Origin: Hypericibacter adhaerens
GTDB lineage: Bacteria; Pseudomonadota; Alphaproteobacteria; Dongiales; Dongiaceae
Direction: 5' to 3'
DNA: 64,000 nt
Assembly (NCBI RefSeq): GCF_008728835.1
Contig: NZ_CP042582.1
Location: 3,251,001 to 3,315,000 of the forward strand
Shown: positions 8,600 to 17,124 of the stretch, in pieces
Layout of the letters: the number at the start of each line of letters is the position of its first letter
Numbering within the stretch: position 1 is the first letter of the stretch
Made by a program: the position numbers and the translations under genes
The notes under the pieces: model-generated
What the model was told of the DNA's origin: nothing
Databases searched by the model: none
What the model saw: only the letters and a program-made list of their open reading frames with translations

Positions 8600-9304
8600 T
8601 CAAGCGGCCGAGTGGCCGCGCGTCTCCAGGAACTCGCGGATGACCTTGGCGGCGTCGCCGATATCCTCCTGGATCGCGATACGCGCGGCTTTCCCGTCGC
8701 GCCGCTCCAGCGCCTCGAGCAGGGCCGCATGATGATCCTGGCCCACCCGCAATCCGAACTCGGACAGCGCCAGATTGAGCAGCGGGCCTGCCTGCAGCCA
8801 CAGCGATTCGATCATCTGCATCGCCGTCGGCATCTGCGAGGCCTGATAGAGCCGGAAATGGAACTCCTGGTTCTTGGCGAGATAGGTCGTGGTCTGCTGG
8901 CGCTTGAGCCGCCACATCTCGCCATTGACCTGCACCATGCGCTGCAGCTCCTCGGCGCCAAGGAGAGCTGCCGCCGTCTCGGTGACCATCCCTTCGAGCG
9001 TGATGCGGATGCGGCAGATCTCGTCGAAGCGCTCGGGCGTGATCAGCGGCAAGGCGACGGAGCGGGTCGGCAGCATCTCGAGCGCGCGTTCCGCCACGAG
9101 ACGGCGCAGCGCCTCGCGCACCGGCATCGGGCTGGTGCCCAGCGCCGCCGCCATGGCGCGGATCGTGATGGTGGAACCGGGGCGGATCGCCCCGGACATG
9201 ATCGCGCGCTTGAGCTCGAGATAGGCGCGGTCGTGCAGCGTCTCGCGCTCCAGCTTCGAGACCGGAAAACCGGCCGATGCGATCTCCGCGCTCCCAGATT
9301 TCAT
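8600..9304 (-). CDS. GntR family transcriptional regulator (FCD domain)
   Basis: A 234-residue FadR-subfamily regulator. The N-terminal winged HTH (about 20-90) shows AAALGTSPMPVREALRRLVAE, the classic GntR recognition region; the C-terminal all-helical FCD domain (about 95-225) usually binds a carboxylate ligand with a metal. The start is ATG at 9304. It is divergent from the binding-protein gene at 9669, and the space between holds a GTGATCAC palindrome (9448-9455) that recurs in front of the aminotransferase/BKACE pair at 17 kb. It is therefore the likely regulator of the whole 7.8-18.1 kb island (inference). Confidence 0.87.
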   Translation of the reverse strand: MKSGSAEIASAGFPVSKLERETLHDRAYLELKRAIMSGAIRPGSTITIRAMAAALGTSPMPVREALRRLVAERALEMLPTRSVALPLITPERFDEICRIRITLEGMVTETAAALLGAEELQRMVQVNGEMWRLKRQQTTTYLAKNQEFHFRLYQASQMPTAMQMIESLWLQAGPLLNLALSEFGLRVGQDHHAALLEALERRDGKAARIAIQEDIGDAAKVIREFLETRGHSAA

Positions 9305-9447
9305 GATGACGAATCCGTCGGTGGGACCTTGCTGCTTGTGCCGGTCGGCGCGGGGCCCGGTCAAGTCCCTTCCGGCCGGGCTTCGTGTGAGGCCGGCCCC
9401 GGTGCCATTGACTCGGTCTTCCGGCCACTCATAATATCTTCAATGGA

Positions 9448-9462
9448 GTGATCACATATCAC
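9448..9462. promoter_or_regulatory. Putative GntR operator: GTGATCAC palindrome with trailing half-site
   Basis: The perfect palindrome GTGATCAC (9448-9455) is followed by ATATCAC, in the divergent region between the GntR gene and the ABC binding-protein gene. The same core occurs at 17002-17009. The assignment to this regulator is inference from location and recurrence. Confidence 0.4.
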
Positions 9463-9668
9463 GAAAACCAGGATGGCCGCCAGCCAGGGGAATGGCCGTC
9501 CGTTCCGGTTCCCCTTTCCGGGGGAAGCTGGGCCAAGCCGGCGACAGACCGGCATCGCTGAGGGCGCTTTGCGGCCCGCCGAGGTCATGGCGGGCGGTCA
9601 AGAACGAAGCCGGCCGGCATGGGAAACCTCCCAGGCGCGGGTGGCGCGGCAACAGGGGAGGAACGACC

Positions 9669-10568
9669 ATGACTACGCATTCCACGAGACTGACACGCCG
9701 GACATTCCTGGCGACCACGGCCGCGGTCGTGGCGGCCGGGGCGACCGGGCTGCTTGCGGGCACCGCCCGCGCCGACACGCTCGACGAGATCAAGAAGCGC
9801 AACAAGCTGATCGTCGGCACGGGCGTCCTGGGCCTCAGGCCCTGGCTCTTCAAGAACGAGGATGGCAGCTACGGCGGCATGGAATGGGAGATGCTGCAAT
9901 ACATCATCAAGAAGCTCGGCGTCGCCGAGGTCGAGATGGTCTCGGTCGAATGGGAGACGCTGATCCCGGGCCTCAAGGCCAAGCGCTGGGACATCATCTT
10001 CTCGGGCATGACCGTGACCGAGGAGCGCCGCCAGGGCGCCGGGATCGAGTTCACCCGGCCCTACTACTTCGAGAGCGACCGCATCGTCGTGAAAAAGGAC
10101 TCGCCCTTCCAGAAGCCCGAGGATCTCGCCGGCAAGACGCTGGCGGCGCCGCTCGGCACCGTCGAGGAGTTCCAGGCCAAGAACCTGGTCTCCAAGGGCA
10201 TCGGCAAGGACATCAAGACCTTCAACGATCCGGCCGGCTGCTTCCTGGCCTTGCATGCGGGCCAGGTCGACGCCGTCATCATGGACAACACCAGCTACGG
10301 CGGCCAGCTCAGCGTGACCCCGGACCTGCGCACCATCGGCGGCGTCTACAACCTCGCCGCCGATGAGAAATGGCAGGATGCCCAGGCCAAGGCGCCCTAC
10401 AAGTACGGCGGCGACGGTGCCGGCGTCCGCAAGGAGGACACGGCCCTGCTGAAGGCGCTCAACGACGCGCTCGACGCGATGGATGCCGACGGCACCCGCA
10501 AGGCGATCCTGACGAAATACGGGGTCTGGGACGAATCGCTCTCCAAGGAAGCGATGATGACGAAATAA
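9669..10568 (+). CDS. Amino-acid-type ABC transporter substrate-binding protein, Tat-exported
   Basis: A 299-residue periplasmic binding protein of the family 3 (polar amino acid/cystine-like) class. The N-terminus has a twin-arginine signal (TRLTRRTFLATT, then a hydrophobic Ala-rich stretch and an ARAD cleavage region near residue 36). The mature part shows the KLIVGTGVLGLRPWLF first strand and later the GVRKEDTALLKALNDAL segment typical of the family. The start is ATG at 9669 with AGGGGAGG upstream. It pairs with the permease at 10675, separated by a strong hairpin; no ATPase gene is adjacent. Confidence 0.87.
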   Translation: MTTHSTRLTRRTFLATTAAVVAAGATGLLAGTARADTLDEIKKRNKLIVGTGVLGLRPWLFKNEDGSYGGMEWEMLQYIIKKLGVAEVEMVSVEWETLIPGLKAKRWDIIFSGMTVTEERRQGAGIEFTRPYYFESDRIVVKKDSPFQKPEDLAGKTLAAPLGTVEEFQAKNLVSKGIGKDIKTFNDPAGCFLALHAGQVDAVIMDNTSYGGQLSVTPDLRTIGGVYNLAADEKWQDAQAKAPYKYGGDGAGVRKEDTALLKALNDALDAMDADGTRKAILTKYGVWDESLSKEAMMTK

Positions 10569-10606
10569 CCGCCTCGGCGGATGAGACCATCGTCGTTGTA
10601 GTATCG

Positions 10607-10640
10607 ATGGGCGTCGCGGCCCCTGCGCCGCGACGCCCAT
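10607..10640 (+). terminator. Strong intercistronic hairpin between binding protein and permease
   Basis: A perfect 14-bp stem (10607-10620 with 10627-10640) and a 6-base loop, with no U-tract. In periplasmic-permease operons such hairpins protect the 3' end of the binding-protein mRNA and lower permease expression; that is the likely role here. Confidence 0.75.
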
Positions 10641-10674
10641 TTGCTGTCCGCTCGGCCCGGGAGGCACCCACCCC

Positions 10675-11343
10675 GTGATCTATTTCGTCACCGAATTCAT
10701 TCCCAAATATCTGCCCTTCCTGCTCAGCGGCGCCGTGGTCACGCTCGAGCTCACCTTCTGCAGCATGGTGCTGGGCATCGCGATCGGTGTCGCCTCCGCG
10801 ATCGCGGCGATTGCCGGCGGAAAGGTCGCGCGGCTGATCGTGCGGATCTACGTGAATATCTGCCGCGGCGTGCCGCTGATCGTCATCCTGCTCTTCGTCT
10901 ATTTCACCCTGCCCGAGATCGACATCCGCCTGCCCGCCTTCTGGGCGGGCGTCGTGGGGCTCAGCTTCAATCTCGGCGCCTATCTGAGCGAGGTGTTCCG
11001 CGCCGCCATCCTGGCGATCGATTCCGGCCAGATGCAGGCCGGCCTGGCGCTGGGAATGAAGCGCACCCAGATCTACCGGAAGATCATCCTGCCGCAGGCG
11101 GCGGTGATCGCGCTCCCCACCGTCGGCGGCTATTTCATCTCGCTGCTGAAGGATTGCGCGCTGGTGTCCTTCATCTCGGTCGAGGAGCTGCTGCGCCACG
11201 GCAACTACATCATCTCGAACACCTTCCGCAGCATGGACACCTACATGCTGGTGGGCCTGATCTACTACCTCATGAGCCTGGGCGCGGCCCACGCGATCCG
11301 CTGGATCGAGATCAAGCTGCGGCCGGCATACCTGCGCGTCTGA
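10675..11343 (+). CDS. Amino acid ABC transporter permease (HisM/GlnP family)
   Basis: A 222-residue inner-membrane subunit with about five helices. The EAA loop reads QAGLALGMKRTQIYRKIILPQA (residues about 120-141), the contact with an ATPase. An N-terminal segment SGAVVTLELTFCSMVLG and NICRGVPLIVILLF are typical of His/Glu/Gln permeases. The start is GTG at 10675 after a CGGGAGG sequence. Normally two permease genes and an ATPase follow; here only this one is present, so it would act as a homodimer and borrow an ATPase encoded elsewhere. It converges on the aminotransferase gene with 13 bases between. Confidence 0.88.
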   Translation: MIYFVTEFIPKYLPFLLSGAVVTLELTFCSMVLGIAIGVASAIAAIAGGKVARLIVRIYVNICRGVPLIVILLFVYFTLPEIDIRLPAFWAGVVGLSFNLGAYLSEVFRAAILAIDSGQMQAGLALGMKRTQIYRKIILPQAAVIALPTVGGYFISLLKDCALVSFISVEELLRHGNYIISNTFRSMDTYMLVGLIYYLMSLGAAHAIRWIEIKLRPAYLRV

Positions 11344-11356
11344 GGGCCGGAGGCCC

Positions 11357-12619
11357 TCAGGGACGGACGTCCTCGAGCGCGGCGCTCATGCCGGCGATCG
11401 CCTCGGCCACCGCTTCGTCGGTCATGGCCGTCGACATCGAGACCATGCCGCCCGGCCCCATCTGCACGCCGTGATTGAGGCAGGCCAGGTGGTAGCGGCC
11501 GCTCAGCTCCGGATTGGGCAGCTCGCCGCCCGGCCTGGGCTTGGTGGCCGAGAAATAGAGCCCCATCACCGAGCCTTCGCAGAGCATATAGAGCGACAGG
11601 CCGACCGCCTTGGCCCTGGCTTCCAGCGCCTGCTTGATCCGGTCGGCCTGGGCGTCCATGCGCTGGATGCGCTCGGCGGTCAGATGCTCGACCGCGATCC
11701 GGCCCGCCACGCTCGCCAGCACGTTCCCGTTGAAGGAGCCGCCATGATAGATGCCCCCGGCCCGGCCGGGATCGGCGAGGTCCATGATCTCGCGGCGCGC
11801 GCCCACGGCTCCCACCGGCATGCCGCCGCCCACGAACTTGCCGAGGAAGGTGATGTCGGGCTCGAGCCCGAACTTCTCGGCCGAGCCGCCATAGGCCAGG
11901 CGCAGCATCAGGCAGTCGTCGAGCACGAAGAGCGCACCCGCCTTGCGTGCCGCCGCCTGCACCTGGTTGAGGAAACCCGGCAGGGCCGGCATGACCACGC
12001 CGGTATACATGACCGGTTCCAGAACGACCGCCGCGATCCTGGGGCCATGCTGGGCCAAGACGCGCTCGAACGATTCGACGTTGTTGAATTCGGCCAGCAG
12101 CGTATGGCCCGCGATCTCGCCCTGGCCATGGAGCCCGGCCTCGAGATCGCTGTAGGTGCCGTGATAGCCGCCATGGGCTTTGAGGATCAGCGGCCGGCCG
12201 GTGAAGCCGCGCGCCATCTTGACCGCCAGCATGCTGGCTTCGGTACCGGAATTGGTGAACAGCACCTTCTCGAAGATCTTGATGCGCTTGCAGAGCGCCT
12301 CGGCGAACTCGATCTGCGGCAGATTGGTGCCGAGCCAGGCCCAGCCGTTCTCGGTGGCCTGGGCCAGGGCTTGCGCGATCGGCTTGTAGGCATGGCCGTG
12401 GATCAGGCTCAGGCCGTTGTAATTGAGATCGACATAGCGGTTGCCGTCGACATCCCAGAGATAAGGCCCCTGCCCCCGCTGATGCACGACCGGATAGGGC
12501 CGGAAGAAGCCGAAATTGCGGGTAAGCCCGCCCGGCATGGAGCGGTTGGCCCGGTCGAGGAGCGCGGCCGATTTCGGCGTACGGCTTCGATAGGTTTCTT
12601 CGATGCTGTTGAGCGCCAT
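11357..12619 (-). CDS. Class III aminotransferase / glutamate-1-semialdehyde-aminomutase-like protein
   Basis: A 420-residue PLP enzyme of fold type I, close in pattern to glutamate-1-semialdehyde 2,1-aminomutase. SGTEASMLAVKMAR marks the phosphate-binding region, and FLGKFVGGGMPVGAVG carries the PLP lysine. The usual DEV motif is changed to DDCLML, so the pyridine-nitrogen Asp is kept but the surroundings differ. A haem-synthesis role is unlikely in this catabolic setting. It is encoded downstream of a RidA-like gene and a GcvT-type flavoprotein on the same strand, with a second related aminotransferase at 15546; together they suggest transamination or deamination of amine substrates. Confidence 0.85.
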   Translation of the reverse strand: MALNSIEETYRSRTPKSAALLDRANRSMPGGLTRNFGFFRPYPVVHQRGQGPYLWDVDGNRYVDLNYNGLSLIHGHAYKPIAQALAQATENGWAWLGTNLPQIEFAEALCKRIKIFEKVLFTNSGTEASMLAVKMARGFTGRPLILKAHGGYHGTYSDLEAGLHGQGEIAGHTLLAEFNNVESFERVLAQHGPRIAAVVLEPVMYTGVVMPALPGFLNQVQAAARKAGALFVLDDCLMLRLAYGGSAEKFGLEPDITFLGKFVGGGMPVGAVGARREIMDLADPGRAGGIYHGGSFNGNVLASVAGRIAVEHLTAERIQRMDAQADRIKQALEARAKAVGLSLYMLCEGSVMGLYFSATKPRPGGELPNPELSGRYHLACLNHGVQMGPGGMVSMSTAMTDEAVAEAIAGMSAALEDVRP

Positions 12620-12667
12620 GGGGCGGCCCTATCCGATCTTGATTGAATCCGGTCTGGAGGAGGCGCG

Positions 12668-13063
12668 TCAGGCTTTGCCGCGCTTGTTCTTCACGATCGC
12701 AATGGCATCGACCTCGAGCCGCGCATTCAGCAGAAGGCCCGCAACCTTCACGCTGGCGCTGGCCGGCGGGTTGGCCTCGAACAGCGCGCGGCGCACCTTG
12801 GCATAGACGGGGTAGTCGGCGAGGTCGGTTAGATAGGCGGTGATGCGCACCACGTCCTTGAGGCCGGCGCCGCTGCGCTCGAGGGCACGGGCGATATTGT
12901 CCCAGCACTGCCTGGTCTCGCCCTCGAAATCCTTGGCCGTGATCTTGCCGTTGGCGTCATGCCCGATCATGCCGGAGATATAGATGGTCGAGTATTCGCC
13001 CATATCGACGATGACGGCGTCGCTGAAGCCGCCGATCAGCTCATTGGGTATGCGCTTGAACAT
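12668..13063 (-). CDS. RidA/YjgF family protein lacking the canonical arginine
   Basis: A 131-residue protein of the Rid superfamily, homotrimeric proteins that hydrolyse reactive enamine/imine intermediates from PLP enzymes or flavoprotein oxidases. The fold pattern is clear (IYISGMIG, then WDNIARALERSGAGLKDVVRI, then VDAIAIV). The active-site Arg of archetypal RidA, which falls in a PARS/PART motif, is replaced by Ser-Ala (PPASASV, residues 99-105), so this belongs to a Rid subfamily without proven imine deaminase activity. The start is ATG at 13063 with GAGGAGG upstream. It sits between a PLP enzyme gene and a flavoprotein gene, exactly where imines would arise. Confidence 0.87.
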   Translation of the reverse strand: MFKRIPNELIGGFSDAVIVDMGEYSTIYISGMIGHDANGKITAKDFEGETRQCWDNIARALERSGAGLKDVVRITAYLTDLADYPVYAKVRRALFEANPPASASVKVAGLLLNARLEVDAIAIVKNKRGKA

Positions 13064-13110
13064 CGTTTCCTCCTCGAAGCAGGCGGCCGCCCGATAGGGA
13101 CGGCCGGCGG

Positions 13111-15456
13111 TCAAAGGCCCGTTCTGTCCCACGGTGTCAGCGGGTAATACTCGCCCTGCATCAGCATCTGGCAGCCGCCCGGATCGGCCTTGCGATCGAC
13201 CAGGCCCATCAGCATCGCCTTGCCCAGCGACGGGATCACAGCGCCGCTGGTGACGAAGCCGACCAGCCGCTTGCGATGAAGGACCGGCGCGCTGGCGAAG
13301 ATCGACGGCGCCGTGACGGCAGCCGAGAAGGAGCGCACCTCGCGACCCTTCTGCCGCTTGCGGTCGCGGATCACGGCGGTGCGGCCGATGAAGCCGCGAT
13401 TGCCTTCGACATCGAGCAGCCGGTCGAGGCCCGCCGCGACGACGGAGATCTGCGGGCTCGCCTCGGCGCCGAATTGCGGGATGCCATGGCGCGTGGCAAG
13501 CGCGGCGGCCGCGAGCGAGCCGGCATGGCGCAGGCCCAGGCTCCGGCCCGCCTCCACCAGCCTGTCATGAAGATCCGCCGCGAACTCGGTCGGCACCAGC
13601 AGATAGAGGCTGGCCCAGCGCAGCCAGGGGAGAGACAGCACCGGCGCATAGCCGAGCTCGACGCGCTGCGCCGTTCCATTGAGCTCGAGCTTGCGGCCGG
13701 CCAGCTCGTTCGCCAGCGCCAGCGAATGCGGGCCCGCCAATGCCAGCGCGGCCCAGCCCGAGGTGACATCGGTCAGCACCGTTCCCGAGGCCGGCCGGTG
13801 CCATTCGATCCAGGAGCGCAGCCGCGTCGCCTGCTCCGGCTCGGCCAGCAGCAGCCAGCGCTGCTCCGCCAGGCGCGCGACGCCGGCCAGCACCTCGACG
13901 CCGCCCTTGGGGTTCAGCATCGGCGCGAATGCCGCGCCGCCGACCGGAAGATCGCCCGCGGCGCCGCTCAGCTTGGCCAGCAGGTTTCCGGCGCGCGGGC
14001 CCTCGAGCATCAGCTTGGCATCGCTCGACCGGTCGAACAGCGCCACGCTGCTCTCGGCGGCCGTGATCTCGGGGCTGACCGAGGCCATGCCGCCGGCCCC
14101 TTCCCTGGCGAACCAGATCGGACGTTCCCATTGCTGGACCGTGACGAAACGCGCGCCCTCGGCCGCGAGCGCCGCATGGAGCGGCGAGCGGCGCAGGCCG
14201 CGCGCGTCGGCGAAGTCCAGGTCCGGCGCCGCGAACTTGCACATATGCGTGACCACCTCGCTCGCCCGCGCGCGGGCATAGCGGACGAGGCTCTGGCTGT
14301 CGGCGAAGCGGCGGATATCGAGCTTGGTCGCATCCAGGCTGGGGCGGCCCTCGAGGATCCATTCGGCCGTGAGCTTGCCCGCCGCGGCCGAGAGCGCGAT
14401 GCCGCTCGAGTTCATGCCGCAGGCGAGATAGCAGCCCCGCACCGCGGGCGCCTCGCCCAGCAGCATCTGCATGTCGGGCGTGAAGCTCTCGGGCCCGTTC
14501 AGCAGGGTGCGGATCTCGGCATTGTGCAGCACCGGAAACCGCTCCAGCGCGATCTGCATGTTCGCTTCGATCTGGTTCCAGTTGCTGTCGAGCAGGCCGA
14601 AGGAGAAGTCGCGAGGCAGATCGCCGGGGCCGACGGGGATGGCGTTCTTGTCGAAGAAGCCGACCAGGAGCCCGCCCACATCCTCGCGGCCGTAGATGAA
14701 TTCGTCATAGGAGATGAAGAGCGGCAGGTCGCGGGTGACGATGTCGATCGGCTTGGTGAGGATATAGTGATGCTGGACCGCGTGGAGCGGGATCTTCACG
14801 CCGATCATGGCGCCGAGCTGCGCCGACCAGAGGCCGGAGGCGATCACGATCGCCTCGCATTTGATCTCGCCCTTCGCCGTCTGGACCGACGCGATCCGGC
14901 CGTTCCTGGTGGTCATGCCGGTGACCGGCATGTCCTCGATGATCTTGACCCCGCGCATCTTGGCGCCGCGCGCCATGGCGGTCGCGAGGTCGGTCGGGTT
15001 GATGCGTCCATCGCTGGGGATCCAGGCGCCCGCCAGGATGCCCTTGTCGGTGATGACCGGCAGCTTCTCGGCGACCTGGCGCGGCGTCTGATACTCGATC
15101 TCGACATCCCTCGCCTCGCCCAAGGCCGGCAATCCGCGGAAATAGGCGACGCGGTCGGGATCGCAGGTGTACATGACCCGGCCCGACCGGCGCCAGCCCA
15201 GCGCCTGCCCGGTTTCTGCCTCGATGCGCGGATAGAAATCGACGCCGTAGCGGATCATCTCGCCGATGAGCGGGTCCGCGCGATAGGTCTCCATGTTGCC
15301 GGCGGCATGCCAGCTCGTGCCGCTGCCGATCTTCGAGCGTTCGAGCAGCACCACATCCTTGCAGCCTTGCGCCGCCAGGTGATAGGCGACGCTGGAACCG
15401 ACCACGCCGGCGCCGATGACGACGACACGGGCGTGGCTCGGCAACGAATCCGGCAT
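13111..15456 (-). CDS. FAD-dependent oxidoreductase with GcvT domain (dimethylglycine/sarcosine dehydrogenase-like)
   Basis: A 781-residue two-domain enzyme. Residues about 10-370 are a DAO-type FAD domain with VVVIGAGVVGSS at 11-22 and SGTSWHAAG at 45-53; His50 corresponds to the residue that carries FAD covalently in dimethylglycine dehydrogenase. Residues about 400-780 are an aminomethyltransferase (GcvT) domain that would pass one-carbon units to tetrahydrofolate. The family demethylates N-methyl amino acids. The length is slightly below the usual 810-830. It is the likely core oxidase of this island; its imine products could be handled by the downstream RidA-like protein. Confidence 0.88.
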   Translation of the reverse strand: MPDSLPSHARVVVIGAGVVGSSVAYHLAAQGCKDVVLLERSKIGSGTSWHAAGNMETYRADPLIGEMIRYGVDFYPRIEAETGQALGWRRSGRVMYTCDPDRVAYFRGLPALGEARDVEIEYQTPRQVAEKLPVITDKGILAGAWIPSDGRINPTDLATAMARGAKMRGVKIIEDMPVTGMTTRNGRIASVQTAKGEIKCEAIVIASGLWSAQLGAMIGVKIPLHAVQHHYILTKPIDIVTRDLPLFISYDEFIYGREDVGGLLVGFFDKNAIPVGPGDLPRDFSFGLLDSNWNQIEANMQIALERFPVLHNAEIRTLLNGPESFTPDMQMLLGEAPAVRGCYLACGMNSSGIALSAAAGKLTAEWILEGRPSLDATKLDIRRFADSQSLVRYARARASEVVTHMCKFAAPDLDFADARGLRRSPLHAALAAEGARFVTVQQWERPIWFAREGAGGMASVSPEITAAESSVALFDRSSDAKLMLEGPRAGNLLAKLSGAAGDLPVGGAAFAPMLNPKGGVEVLAGVARLAEQRWLLLAEPEQATRLRSWIEWHRPASGTVLTDVTSGWAALALAGPHSLALANELAGRKLELNGTAQRVELGYAPVLSLPWLRWASLYLLVPTEFAADLHDRLVEAGRSLGLRHAGSLAAAALATRHGIPQFGAEASPQISVVAAGLDRLLDVEGNRGFIGRTAVIRDRKRQKGREVRSFSAAVTAPSIFASAPVLHRKRLVGFVTSGAVIPSLGKAMLMGLVDRKADPGGCQMLMQGEYYPLTPWDRTGL

Positions 15457-15545
15457 GGCAAAAGGCCTCTCGCGTTTCTAGGACAGCGTGCCGCCGCCGG
15501 GAGACCGGCGCGGCCGATGCGGAACAGGCAGGATGGCCGGCGCGA

Positions 15546-16904
15546 TCACGGCACCGTGGCCCGGATCAGCTCGGCGCGGTTGTCGAGGAACTCCTCGAAC
15601 GCGCCGAGGAAGGAAGCGAGGTCGGCGGCGCTGGTCTGCAGCGACAGATTGCCGAGGATGCGCCGGTTGATGTAGTGGCCCTGGGCCATCATGTCGAGCT
15701 GGAACAGGGTCTTCAGATCGTTGATCTCGCGTTCCCGGCCGCGCTCGCCCTCGTCGAGGTCGTGGCCGTTGCGGATGGTCCCGCGGTGGAAATGGATGGC
15801 GAAGATCGAGCCCAGGCCGGTCGTCTGCACCGCGAGGCCGCGGGTCTTGGCGAGCGCATCGAGGCGCTGGCGGAGATCGTCGCCCTGGGCGTTCATGCGG
15901 TCGATCGCCTGAGGCGTCAGCACCTTGGTGAAGGCCGCATGGCCGGCCGCCATGGCCAGCACATTGTTGTTGAAGGTGCCGCCATGCGGCAGCGCGCCGG
16001 GCTTCGCCGGGTCGAAGCGCTCCATGATGTCGGCCCGGCCGCCGAAGGCGCCGATCGTCATGCCGCCGCCGACATATTTGCCGAGCGTCGTCATGTCGGG
16101 CTTGATCCCCAGGCGGCCCTGGACGCCCGAAGGCGACAGCCGCGAGGTCATCACCTCGTCCATGATGAAGACGATGCCATGCTTGCGCGTCGCGTCGCGC
16201 AGCGCCCGCATGAAGGCGAGCTCGCCCGGGATCGCCCCCGCCCCGCCCTGCAGCGGCTCGACCAGCACCGCCGCCAGATCCTGCGCATGGCGCTCGATCG
16301 CCTTCACGGCCGCCTCGGCATCGTTGTAGGGCGCCGTGACGAACGGGATCGGCATGTTGAGCGGCGAGGCGCCATGGCTGAAATAGAGCAGGCTGCCGTG
16401 ATAGGCGCCGTCGAAGACCAGCACGGCCGGCCGTCCCGTCACGGCGCGCGCCGTCGCCAGCGCCAGCAGATTCGCCTCGGTGCCGGAATTGCAGAAGCGC
16501 AGCCGCTCCATCGAGCTGAAGCGCTGCGAGATGATCGCCGACAGCTCATGCTCGTAGATGCTGGGGCCGCCCAGCGTCAGGCCGTCGGCGATCGCCTGGG
16601 CCAGGGCCGCCTTCACCGCGGGCTCGGAATGGCCGAGCACGCCCGCGGTATATTCGTTGATGAAATCGACATAGCTGTGGCCGTCGACATCGATGACGCG
16701 CGAGCCCTCGGCGAAGCGGATGCAGACGGGGAACGGCGAGTAATGCAGCGTGGTGCGGGTGTTCCCGCCCGGCATGGCCGCCTTGCTGGCACCGTGGATC
16801 GCGGCGCTCTTCGGATTGGCCTGGATATAGCGCTCTTCGGCCTCGCGCAGGGCCGACGCCAGGTTCTGGTTGCTGCTGCGGGAGGCAAGGCCGGTGGCCG
16901 TCAT
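15546..16904 (-). CDS. Class III aminotransferase / glutamate-1-semialdehyde-aminomutase-like protein (second copy)
   Basis: A 452-residue PLP enzyme with complete motifs: CNSGTEANLLALATAR for the cofactor phosphate, FIMDEVMTSR with the Asp that binds the pyridine nitrogen, and TTLGKYVGGGMTIGAFGG with the Schiff-base lysine. It is related to, but clearly different from, the copy at 11357, so this is not a recent duplication. The start is ATG at 16904, with GGAG seven bases upstream. It is divergent from the BKACE gene across a region with a GTGATCAC palindrome, and probably leads the minus-strand operon down to 11357. Confidence 0.87.
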   Translation of the reverse strand: MTATGLASRSSNQNLASALREAEERYIQANPKSAAIHGASKAAMPGGNTRTTLHYSPFPVCIRFAEGSRVIDVDGHSYVDFINEYTAGVLGHSEPAVKAALAQAIADGLTLGGPSIYEHELSAIISQRFSSMERLRFCNSGTEANLLALATARAVTGRPAVLVFDGAYHGSLLYFSHGASPLNMPIPFVTAPYNDAEAAVKAIERHAQDLAAVLVEPLQGGAGAIPGELAFMRALRDATRKHGIVFIMDEVMTSRLSPSGVQGRLGIKPDMTTLGKYVGGGMTIGAFGGRADIMERFDPAKPGALPHGGTFNNNVLAMAAGHAAFTKVLTPQAIDRMNAQGDDLRQRLDALAKTRGLAVQTTGLGSIFAIHFHRGTIRNGHDLDEGERGREREINDLKTLFQLDMMAQGHYINRRILGNLSLQTSAADLASFLGAFEEFLDNRAELIRATVP

Positions 16905-17001
16905 GACATGCTCCGTTGCGCACCCGAGGAGCCATGACGGAGGACGGGGCCGCGCGGGCGATTTCCCGCCCCCGTCCCGCCGCACCGCCCCTCCGGTGCT
17001 T

Positions 17002-17020
17002 GTGATCACGTTATCTGTGA
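17002..17020. promoter_or_regulatory. Putative operator: second GTGATCAC palindrome
   Basis: GTGATCAC at 17002-17009 is followed by TTATCTGTGA in the divergent region between the second aminotransferase and the BKACE gene. It shares its core with the site at 9448, next to the GntR gene, so one regulator may control both promoters (inference). Confidence 0.4.
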
Positions 17021-17124
17021 TGCTATGGTCCCGGTCGCCAGCGAGTCAAGGCTGGGACCGGCCGAGGCCGGCCCCGGCAGCCTGTTCAGACCCCGCATTT
17101 CAGCCAGATCGGATTCCCTCGCCC

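Noticed and set aside
7785-9428. A possible fusion of the SDR with an upstream open extension through the GntR gene region
   Set aside because: The extension is in a different frame from the real GntR gene and encodes Arg/Gly-rich nonsense; the SDR has its own ATG at 8540.
11357-16904. Naming the two aminotransferases hemL (haem biosynthesis)
   Set aside because: The DEV region is altered in one copy, and both lie in a catabolic cluster; similarity to the aminomutase is only at family level.
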